Program-made: the position numbers and the translations under genes
Shown: piece after piece, positions 54,877-64,000 of the stretch
Numbering within the stretch: position 1 is the first letter of the stretch
Layout of the letters: the number at the start of each line of letters is the position of its first letter
The notes under the pieces: generated by a model
What the model was told of the DNA's origin: nothing
The model's input: only the letters and a program-made list of their open reading frames with translations
Database searches by the model: none
Source of the DNA: Haematobia irritans
Lineage: Eukaryota > Arthropoda > Insecta > Diptera > Muscidae
DNA length: 64,000 nucleotides
Direction: 5' to 3'
NCBI RefSeq assembly: GCF_050003625.1
Contig: NC_134400.1
Span: forward strand, 225,038,085 to 225,102,084

Positions 54877-56383
54877 GTTTATGTAGCTCAATATTTACAG
54901 ATCGATTTTAGCATTATTGTCTAGTAATAAGCGAGTAGTTTGTCGCATGAGGGAACTGATGAGGATATGAGAATTCCTTACGTTTTGGACCACATCGTAA
55001 ACAAACAGTAGTAAGTACTAATACATAAGCCCATTAATTACTTGTATTAGTACACTATTTACATCACAACATTTAATATATATTACACTTAAAATCGACA
55101 TTTTACTAGATTTTAAGTCCTCACACTGAATAAAAGTTATAAGCTTTAAAAGATCTTGCAATTCTGAACATTTTAGTGGAGGTGTAAAGAGCTCAGAGTA
55201 CATCTCTCTGTCACCTCCCAGCAACGGCAAAAATAAACAATCACTTGGTCCCTTGGATTGGGCCCCTATTCTAACGGAATTCCTAATTAGAGTACAATGA
55301 ATTCAAATTGAATTTGCATCAGCTTCACATATCGGTAAAACATGGATCAATTCTATGGATCAGCTTACGACTGGGGAAGATCTAAAGAAATCTCCCTTGA
55401 AAAATTCTATACGGGAAACTAACAATTAACCATCATTCATTCTATGCATTCATACCATCATTCCATTGTCTAGAAACCACACATATGAATATTCTAAAGC
55501 AATTGAAATTCCTAAGTAGGCGACTCTTGGATGCTGCTATTGTTCAGTGAAAAAATTCTCGACGGAGGATGTGATACGGATGGGATGATCCATTTCTTAG
55601 TTGATTTGTCGGTCGCATAATTTATGTTACAATCACCCATAAACATCATCTTTTGTATTGAGATAATGTGGGAGTTTGAATGGGTCACCCAAAATAAGGC
55701 GGTGACAATCTATGGATGAAAGGCACTCACATGTATCATTCAATCCATAGACATTTCTTACACTGTACAGTTAAATTGACATAACTTTCATTTGTCACGC
55801 ATTCCTTTATGTGCCATGGCGATTGCAGGATCAAGGAAAAAGGAAAGTTGTACAACCAGGATTCACTATGCAGTTCAATGATGTAGTTTTAGACCACGAA
55901 ATATTTCGATATGATTGGTATTACAGCTCGAAGGAGGAGGGATAAAAATTTTAAAAATGTATACCCCCCTTTCTCCGAATATATTTGACTTGGTATGCCC
56001 CTTGAGATGAAGCACACAAGTTAGCACTCCGTATTCCTATTGTGCCATGAATCTACTGGCAGTGTAAATCACTTAAGCGGTTCAAGATAGACCATACAAT
56101 AAGCGTAAACATACTTGGCCACAGACCAAGACGATAATTGTTGTAGATCTTAAAGTGATGTTGCTGCTTCTGAAAATTGTTGTGGGCAGTTTTTACAAAG
56201 CATCCAATTTTTACATCAATTGAATGAATGCATAACACTGAGAGGTCAATGAACGTTGTCCATTGGACTGAGATCATTTACTCGCATATTTTCGAATGCG
56301 TCGTAAGATCGCTGGATAGAACGAGGCCCATCCAAACACTGTAAGAAATAGATGCAAGAGATATTTTATCTCTAGCTTTAATA
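54877..56383. other. unassigned sequence
   Basis: Unique DNA, somewhat less AT-rich. Minus frames at 55018-55230 and 56053-56277 have no recognised domain; an old decayed gene cannot be excluded for the latter region. Confidence 0.4.
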
Positions 56384-57135
56384 AAGGGTGTTTTTTTTTA
56401 ATACGAATCAATTTGTTGCCTGACAGCTGTTTTGGCAGTTTAAAGTGACGTATCTACTCAGTATTGTTTGGCAAATCATCGTGAATAGTTTAACTCTAGA
56501 ACAACGCTTCCAAATCACATCATCTTAATTTCAATGACAAGTAACATCCTTTTTTTCTTTAAAAATGAGGAAGGATGACCTGTTACCGTGAAATCGATAC
56601 AGAATCATGAGCCATGCATTTTTGTTTCCAAAACTTCATGATATGGATAAAAACGAAATGTGGTTTCAACTTGTTATACTGCAGGCGAAACATGGACTTA
56701 TTGAAAGAACATTTCAATGACAACATTATTTCGAGAAATGGACCAGTTAATTGGTCTCCGCGTTCATGTGATACCTGAAGTCATTGGATTACGTGGATAA
56801 AACAGCAATGATTGACTCTTTGGAAAACAATATTTAACGTGTCATAAAGGGTGATACGGTCAAAATTTGGTCAATATAAACTTGGCGTATTTCTTTCAAT
56901 TTTGCATTTAAAAAACCTGAACACCCCTCATTTTGAATGTGTGTGTGTGTAGAATGTTGCTCCTATTTTGATTTTGGAATTCACTCTTCAGTTGTCAAAA
57001 TACCGTCCAAGCAAGAAGAGCAGCGTATCAAAATTTTGCTCGCGCATCGAGAAAATCAGAGCTACTCGCACACAAAGCTGGCAAAATCGCTAAAAGTTGC
57101 CAAATCAACCGTTACAAATGTAATTAAAGTGTTTA

Positions 57136-57652
57136 CACTCAAAAAAAAGTGAACTCTCTATTTCACTAAAGCCATATTAACTTTATATTAGTTCATAGAA
57201 TCATTATGTTTGGAAAAAGTTTATTTTAGTCAAATAATTTTTTGCGTATGTTAGTTAAATGAACTAAAAAATGGGAAAAAGTTATACATTAATAAAGCAT
57301 AAAGATTTCCTAATTTCGTATTTCTTACAAAATAGTTCATTATTTCTTTAAATTTGTAAATTTTACCAAAAATGTGTCCATCATGAACTTCGTATGTCAC
57401 TAAAGACATTCTTGCAATTTTGAACTCCAAGATTTCTCTTAAAACTACAAAATTTTCTTTAACTACTGAAAAAATTTAGTTATGTCTAATAAATTTTCTT
57501 GAATTGGTCGAAAAATACTTACTTATTTTTGCCATATCGGAGTGATGCCAGCGCTTGTAATACCGTTTAGTTAAAATTTTCTAAAAAAGTTCCAAATTTT
57601 CTAAAATTAATCGAAAGTTATCTTTCCTGGTGGGTTCACTGTTTTTTCAGTG
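57136..57652. mobile_element. CACTCAAAAAAAAGTGAAC-type MITE (copy 2)
   Basis: 517 bp in the Tc1-like transposase. Left CACTCAAAAAAAAGTGAAC and complemented right CACTGAAAAAACAGTGAAC; TA at both sides (57134-57135, 57653-57654). Removing it and one TA restores the reading VFRERLST. Confidence 0.88.
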
Positions 57653-58064
57653 TAGGGAACGTTTGTCGACAGCCAGGAAGTCTGGATCGGGGGGAAATCG
57701 AAAACCGGAAGCCGCAGAGACGACAAAGAGAGTTGCCGGTAGTTTCAAGCGAAACCCTAACCTCTCTCCGAGATGCCGCAAATAAGCTGGGTGTATCGTC
57801 TACAACCGTGCATCGAGCCAAAAAACGAGCCGGACTATCGACTTACAAGAAGGTAGTGACTCCAAATCGCGATGATAAACAAAATACGACGGCCAAAGCG
57901 CGATCCCGGAGGCTGTACACGACGATGCTGACGAAGTTTGACTGCGTGGTCATAGACGACTACAAGCAGCTTCCGGGACAGGAGTTTTATACGGCTAAAG
58001 GAAGGGGAAAGGTAGCAGATATTTTCAAGCACATAAAACTGTCAAAGTTGGCAAAGAAATATCT

Positions 58065-60679
58065 CCCAATAAACACAAACATTTGAAAAATGCTAAATTT
58101 CAACAATTTTTCAAACATTTTTTCAAAGGATTAGGGTAATATTCAAGTTGAAAAATTGTTGAGAAAATCGCGTTCTCAACAAAAAACAGACATTACCCTC
58201 AACATTGAAATTCAACACATTAGCAATAATATCTCAAGTGTTATCCCCAAATTGGAATGCATCGCTACTTAATAATTTGTCAAACAATTTTCGATGCGAG
58301 TCAAATTCAAAATTAACATCGTTGCAAATACTTTTCAACCTAAATTTGTATGAATGATATCCCCACTTCAAATTGAAAGTCAAAGCCAAAATTCTATGAA
58401 TTTTGTATAATTTATTCATTTTCATCAAAATAAAATATATAATAATACACTACACTACATAATACACTACAATACCAATTGATAAATAATAATCATAAAA
58501 CATATCAACAAATAAGAATAAAAAAAACTTTAAATATCTTAAACATTATTAGTAAACACTTTTGCATTGATAATTCGGTCTCCTTCCTTTTGGTGTCATA
58601 AAACAGCATTAAAATTTATTAACATGCGGGCTATTTGAAATTAGGAACGTACTGGACCGCGTCTTACAATTGATTTCCAGCAGAAGGAATTCACAAAATA
58701 TCCATTTTAAACTGATAATAGCATATGAATTAAACTGACGATGTGATGCACATTTTCATCCAGAAGTTGTTGATTGCACCAATTTGGTGTTTTTAACAAT
58801 TTTAATTGGTTGCACTTGTAATGTTTCTGCAAACTTTTTCTTGTCGATAAGCCACTCATTTTTCATTGGTCAGCTCTTTAATGTTTGCAAGAATGTAGCA
58901 TCCAAAGATTTTAGTTTTCTGCAAAGAGATTTAAATTTAGTGACTTCTCTAAAGTATTGATTTAATTTTTCATATTGACGTACCAATTATTATAAACTAT
59001 TTGAAGCAGTTCCAGTTAATTGTCCACCATTTTTTCATCGGTCAGCTTTTTAATGTTTTCAAGAACGTAGAATCCATAATTTTAGTTTTCTGCAAAGAGA
59101 TATACATTTGGTGACCTCTTTAAAGTTTTATTTCATTTTTATACCCTTCACCACTACTGTGGTACAGGGTATAATAAGTTTGTGCATTTGTATGTAACGC
59201 TAAGAAGGAGTAATCATAGACCAACCTTTTAGTATACGGATCGGCTTAGAATTAAATTCGTCGATTTAGCGATGTCCGTCTGTCTGTCTGTCTGTTGATG
59301 TATTTTTGTGTGCAAAGTACAGCTCGCAGTTTTAGTCCGATTGTCCTAAAATTTGGTATAGGGTCCTGTTTCGGCTCAAAGACGATCCCTATTGATTTTG
59401 GAAAAAATCGGTTCAGATTTAGATATAGCTGCCATATATATTTTTCACCGATCTGGTCATAATTGGCGTGTATATCAACCGATCTTCCTCAAATTCCGTA
59501 CATCCGAATATTTTATGAGTCTCGAAAAACTTGCCAAATATCAGCAAAATCGGTTCAGATTTAGATATAGCTCCCATATATAACTTTCGCCCGATTTACA
59601 CTCATTTGCCCACAGAGGCCAATTTATTGCTCCGATTTAGTTGAAATTTTGCATAGGGAGTAGAATTAGCGTTGTAACTATGCGTGCCAAATTTGCTTGA
59701 AATCGGTTCAGATTTGGATATATCTCCCATATAAAGCTTTCGCCCGATTTACACTAATATGACCACAGAGGCCAATTTTTAACTCCGATTTAGTTGAAAT
59801 TTTGCACAGGGAGTAGAATTAGCGTTGTTACTATGCGTGCCAAATTTGGTTGAAATCGGTTCAGATTTAGATATAGCTCCCATATATATGTTTTTCTGAT
59901 TTCGACAAAAATGGTCAAAATACCAACATTTTCCTTGTAAAATCGCCACTGCTTAGTCGAAAAGTTGTAAAAATTACTCTAATTTTCCTAAACTTCTAAT
60001 ACATATATATCGAGCGATAAATCATAAATAAACTTTTTCGAAATTTCCTTAAAATTGCTTCAGATTTAAACGTTTCCCATATTTTTTTACTAACATTGTG
60101 TTCCACCCTAGTGCATTAGCCTTAAATTTTGAGTCTATAGATTTTGTAGAAGCCTATCAAATTCTTCCAGATCGAGTGATATTTAAATGTATGTATTTGG
60201 GACAAACCTTTATATATAGCACCCAACACATTTGACGGCTGTGGTATGGTATCGAAAATTTAGATCTACAAAGTGGTGCAGGGTATAATATAGTCGGCCC
60301 CGCCCGACTTTAGACTTTCCTTACTGGTCTATTTTCACTTACCTATTTTTAACTATTTGGTTATTTGTCTAAAATTTTCCATTTTTTTAATTTCTTGCAA
60401 TTGACCACGAACTTCGTTGCACAAATAAGTATTGAAAACCACATGGTTTTTTCGTTGCATTTTAGGGTAGTGTTTAGTCAAAGTTTTCTCATATTATCTT
60501 CAACACCTTTTCAAAGATTTCGTCAACATTTTGGCAAATTGGAAGTAATTCGCAAACAATTTGAAGATGTATTGAAGATGAGCTATTTCAAGTCAAGTTG
60601 AATTTATGTTGAAAATTATATTTACCCTCAAACTGAAAAGTTGTTGCATTTGAAAAACGCTCATCCTGTGTTTATTGGG
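58065..60679. mobile_element. unclassified DNA element with CCCAATAAACACA ends
   Basis: Inserted in the Tc1-like transposase. Left CCCAATAAACACAAAC (58065) and right GTGTTTATTGGG (ending 60679): the terminal 13 bases are perfectly inverted. Host bases CT occur on both sides (58063-58064, 60680-60681), and removing the element plus one CT restores KYLVWQA. Subterminal regions are rich in TTGAAAAATTGTTG-type motifs in both orientations. Repeat family 2 copy 2 lies inside; without it the element is about 1.4 kb. No transposase frame was found, and the CT duplication fits no superfamily I can name. Confidence 0.75.
59140..60328 (+). mobile_element. 153-bp-unit repeat family 2, copy 2
   Basis: Nearly the same sequence as 5835-7064 in the same orientation, with a shorter CTGT run and scattered small differences. 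Ends TATACCCTTCACCAC and CTTTCCTTACTGGT. It sits inside the CCCAATAAACACA element, making it the innermost layer of the nest. Confidence 0.85.
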
Positions 60680-61353
60680 CTGGTTTGGCAAGCCATCTGT
60701 ACCTGTGGCTTGAAAAGCAGCATTTTCATAGCTTCCGGGACTGTCAACCAAGAAATTTACGTGAAAGAGTGTTTGAATAAACGTCTGCTGCCTTTCCTGA
60801 AGAAACACGGTAGTTCCGTACTGTTTTGGCCGGATTTGGCATCTTGCCATTACGGTAAAAAGGCCATGGAGTGGTACGCCGCCAACAACGTGCAGGTGGT
60901 TCCCAAGAACCCTCCCAACACGCCAGAGCTCCGCCCAATTGAGATATACTGGGCTATTGTCAAGCGGAACCTAAAGAAGACCAAAAAACTGCTAAGGACG
61001 AGCAGCAGTTCAAGGCAAACTGGCTTTCTGCGGTGAAGAAGGTGGACAAGGTGGCTGTACAAAATCTGATGGCAGGTGTCAAGCGTGAGGCCCGGCAATT
61101 CGGATTTGGAAAAGCGAAAGCCTAACTGAATATTTTTCCTGAATTTTATACTAATTGAACTTGAAAAAGAAATTTAATTTGATTTACACGCGTTTTCCCC
61201 TGACCAAATTTTGACCGTATCACCCTTTACGCCCTTAAAGGCGGTCGAAAATTGGACTTCCAGAATAGTCATGATGGCCATATGCGCAAAATTATACTCA
61301 ACTATAAGAAAGAGAAATTTCCTTCATGGAATTAAATATATTTACAAAGATGA

Positions 61354-61478
61354 TTAGGTCAGGTTAGACTATTCACTCCATTGTAATACCACAAGTGCTG
61401 AACTTCTCTTTTATCATTGAGTGTTGCCCGATTCCACGTTTACCTCCGAGGCAAGTAACCTCCTTTTTATAGCAGTGT
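61354..61478 (-). repeat. SINE 3' fragment, diverged (reverse)
   Basis: TAGGTCAGGTTAGACTATTC then CATTGTAATACCACAAGTG, CTTCTCTTTTATCATTGAGT and CCTCCTTTTTATAGC follow the SINE tail order in reverse with many changes. No head. Confidence 0.75.
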
Positions 61479-61714
61479 CCTTTTTCAAAATTTAGAAAAT
61501 CGACTTTTCGACTTTCCTATTTTAATGTTTTAACTAAACGATTTAATTTTACACATTCATTCATTCACTAGAAAGTCGGGCTTTTGAAAGTCGTTTTTTG
61601 AAACAAATAACCGGCATAATCGATTCAACCGGCTTCCATAAAAACACGTAATTTTGAAACGAAAATATAATTTTATTGCCAAGATTTTTTTAATTCAAAT
61701 ATCCGGTGTACCTA

Positions 61715-62043
61715 CATGGAAAGAATATTCTTCGTAAAAAGAACGAAAAATTTCGTTAAAAGTACGAAATTTGTGATTGTTTTACAACCAAAGATTCTTT
61801 TCATTGAAAGAACGAAATGGTACGTTATTTTAACGAAATTTGTTCTTTATAGTTGTATGTGAATCCTTCGTACATTTTATGAAAAATATTCGTACTTTTC
61901 ATGAAAAATGTTCGTACTTTTTATAAAAAACGTTTATACTTTTAATGAAACAGTTTCATAATTTCTATGAAAACGTTTCATACTTTTGAAATAGTTTCGT
62001 ACTTTTTATGAAATATGTTCGTAATGTTTGGTGGAAAAAAATG
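61715..62043. mobile_element. AACGAAA-rich MITE (copy 2)
   Basis: CATGGAAAGAATATTCTTCG after TA on the left and GGTGGAAAAAAATG before TA on the right. Interior is packed with CGTACTTTT/ATGAAA and ACGAAAAATTTCGTT motifs in both orientations, as in 53782-54009. It lies between two inverted SINE 3' fragments. Confidence 0.55.
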
Positions 62044-62055
62044 TATTGTCTAAAA

Positions 62056-62214
62056 GGCTATAAAAAGGAGGTCGCTTGTCATTGAGCTTAACATAGAATC
62101 GGGCAGCACTCAGTGATAAGAGAGAAGTTCACCACTGTGGTATCACAATGGACTGAATAGTCTATGTGAGCCTGATACATCGGGCTGCCACATAACCTAA
62201 CCTAACCTAACCTT
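62056..62214 (+). repeat. SINE, 5'-truncated copy (forward)
   Basis: From GGCTATAAAAAGGAGGTC to the CCTAACCTAACCTAACC tail; closely matches 1161-1321. The head and first half of the body are absent, as expected from incomplete reverse transcription. Confidence 0.85.
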
Positions 62215-64000
62215 CATATTCCCCTTTAAAACCCAAAGAGACTTGTCCTCTACGAGTGTTTTCTTCTCTAAATCGACGATTGCATAGTTCACGTACTTGG
62301 GTAAAAAAAAAACATTAAACTAAAACCAAATATATATTTTTTTTTGCAATAAAAATATAATAAATTCAGCATCAGTTAAACAATGGATTTTTTTACTGTG
62401 TGATATCAACCTAATGACTTTATAATGTTTAATTGAGTTCAATTTTGTTCAGTGTGCAATTTTCTAAGTCGATAGAGATCTGATGATGCATTTAACTTTT
62501 TAAAGGCAATTGTGTTATTTATATTCATTCACTTATTTTTATTTATTTATTAATGTTGTTGCTGTTGTTGGCGTTGTCGTTGTTAGTTTGTTTATCTAAA
62601 CTCATGCGAATCTAAAAAGGAACGAAGGCTTTCTCGAGTTGTTAATCTTCATTGCAAGATCTTGGCTTGGCTTGGCTGCAGTTGAGTTTGATTGTCCAAC
62701 GTCAGCATAAAATGATCAGGCCCATCTTCATCATCATGGACATAAGTCGCCGGCTGTCTCGTTAACCTATTGAGTTAAAGAAGACGTTTGCATTTTCTTG
62801 GGGTTGGAAAATTCAAAGCCTATGGAGGCTTTCGTGCCTAATGCGTTGTTTTGCATTCCATTGGGGTGGTTGGGGGACGGTGTCGATCTTCTCGTCTTGT
62901 ATCCAAGATCTACAATTCATATCACCATCCACACATGGAATACTCGGTGGAATATAGCAAATCATTCATAAGGCATCCGCTGGACAAATGTGTGCTGTGC
63001 TATTCAATTCAATTGCTTGGAATTGCTCAAAGAATGCGTCTCGTCCGGCTGTCTAAGCAGCATTATTTGATGAGCTAGCATTGTTATAGAGTTATTCACC
63101 TATACACGAATAGCAGATCGCCTTATGGACGTGAGACAAAAAATCCGCATGTATACCGAGACCTATCATCTCAAATTGGGTGTGCAATTTTGTAATTTTG
63201 GGTATGGAAATTATTTCATTCACCAATGCGAGGAGGAAATAAACTCCATTTGGTGCCCGGGAAAGTCCTTTGTGTCTCAATTTGTTTAAATTCCAAAAGA
63301 TACTGCGCCCTCCACTCATCCATAAATGGTCTGTGACCTGATTTCGTTAGTCATTCCCCTTTCCTTTTTGCTCTATTGGCAAAATTCCCAAAATACAAAA
63401 AAGGAGCAATTATGAATGGCCATCCCTTGAAGGAGTATGCATTGTTTTCGAACGCGTGCCAGAATAACAAACCCCACTTGGTGGACCATTAATCAAATGT
63501 ATGCCACCCACTCGAAATAACACCCCCCCCCCCACACACACACATGCATCGCCCCAATAATCCAAGTTATTGCCAGTAATTTGGACCATAAATTCGGGAG
63601 TAGGAGGATCAACCACCATTGCTACTGCAAGAGTTAGCAATATTTGTGGAACCCTTAAAATTCGCAACAATTGCTGAAACTCGCAACTACCCTTCGGAAA
63701 CCTTACATTCGCTTGGCCAGAGTAGGGGAACGATTTTCACATGATAACGTTATGGAATAACCACAACAAAGGCCATTTAATTGGTTTTACCCTCTTCGAA
63801 CTCTGAAGGCAATCGCTTCAACCCCCCCCCTCCGCTGGAATACCACTGCCACCGATGTTCAGCTATTCAAAATCAATGTTTACAGATCCTTTAAGACTGT
63901 TTGTTCAACGAAAAATGCTAACATTTATTGGGCTACGAAGGATATGTGAAGAGTAGTAGCGTCGTCATAAGGATTACACTTCAAGGAATTTACATTCTTT
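62215..64000. other. unassigned sequence
   Basis: Unique DNA becoming less AT-rich towards the end, with a TTG-rich patch near 62550 and a C-run plus CA run at 63522-63544. Frames at 62851, 63092 and 63410 show no recognisable domain or splice support. Confidence 0.4.

Larger units (their letters stand above)
56937..61125 (+). pseudogene. Tc1-like (DD35E) transposase, interrupted
   Basis: Three separated segments. First (to about 57134): a helix-turn-helix stretch SYSHTKLAKSLKVAKSTVTN. Second (57655-58064): second helix-turn-helix LRDAANKLGVSSTTVHRA, then CVVIDDYKQLPGQEFYTAKG with the first Asp; a few residues before YKQLPG seem missing. Third (from 60680): VWQAICTCG, FWPDLASCH (second Asp) and PELRPIEIYW (Glu), with 35 residues between Asp and Glu. 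A frameshift near 60990 moves the C-terminus to AKDEQQFKANWLSAV and NLMAGVKREARQFGF. Both insertions fall at TA or CT sites inside codons, so the host frame fixes their exact ends. Inactive. Confidence 0.85.
56847..61227 (+). mobile_element. Tc1-like DD35E element with two nested insertions
   Basis: Ends AAGGGTGATACGGTCAAAAT and its exact complement (61201-61227 mirrors 56847-56873 over 27 bp), TA-flanked (56845-56846, 61228-61229). About 1.25 kb after subtracting the insertions at 57136-57652 and 58065-60679. Terminal repeats are perfect, so the element was young when the others entered. Confidence 0.88.
56384..61310 (+). mobile_element. DD41D mariner, copy 3, split by nested elements
   Basis: Left end AAGGGTGTTTTTTTTTAATA after TA (56382-56383). 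Transposase fragments include a stretch reading HFNDNIISRNGPVNWSPRS near 56715-56760. The mariner resumes after the nested Tc1-like element with AAGGCGGTCGAAAATTGGAC, matching the C-terminal region of the other copies (VENWT). The right terminal repeat is not clearly present, so the end is approximate. Confidence 0.65.

Overview
The window looks like chromosomal DNA of a calyptrate (muscid-type) fly. It is AT-rich and dense with homopolymer runs, and it is packed with the small repeat families typical of muscoid genomes. There are no bacterial features: no operons, no ribosome-binding sites, no CRISPR array. The species assignment is inference from repeat style. | Host genes: one host protein-coding gene can be supported. 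It is a compact two-exon gene on the minus strand (31744-32196, 81-bp intron) encoding a 123-residue MST-HMG-box-type protein, the family that includes the fly protamines and other spermatid chromatin proteins. It has an in-frame stop just before the ATG, consensus splice sites, a basic second exon and a nearby AATAAA. The rest of the non-repetitive DNA reads as intergenic or intronic sequence without recognisable coding signal. | Mobile DNA: (a) a full-length LOA-like non-LTR retrotransposon (20988-25912) with ORF1 (DUF4780-like), ORF2 (APE endonuclease, RT, RNase H, zinc knuckle), a candidate internal promoter, a CCTAA tail and a 10-bp target duplication; (b) tRNA-derived SINE copies (517-1321, 54012-54876, 61354-61478, 62056-62214) whose 3' end matches the tail of that LINE, suggesting a LINE-SINE partnership; (c) two related families built from tandem 153-bp units (2016-3773, 14100-17486, fragments around 44911-46165; and 5835-7064, 59140-60328); (d) three DD41D mariner remnants, a Tc1-like DD35E remnant, hAT derivatives with 8-bp target duplications (4596, 8285, 48573, 51475), piggyBac-like (TTAA), PIF/Harbinger-like (TAA), pogo-like and many TA-flanked CACTG-type MITEs. 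| Layout: 0-4 kb SINEs and 153-bp family copy A; 4.6-9.1 kb hAT MITE pair and second 153-bp family; 9.8-12 kb small MITEs; 13.9-17.8 kb four-level nested stack; 20.5-26.1 kb MITE carrying the LINE; 27-29.6 kb small MITEs; 31.7-32.2 kb host gene; 33-37.4 kb MITEs and a triple nest; 40.7-41.6 kb mariner; 43.3-46.2 kb MITEs and a pol III-containing element; 48.5-52.2 kb hAT derivatives; 52.7-62.2 kb a dense pile-up including a five-level nest (56384-61310); 62.2-64 kb no recognised feature. Most repeat boundaries rest on terminal repeats and target duplications read directly; family names are by motif recognition, not database search.
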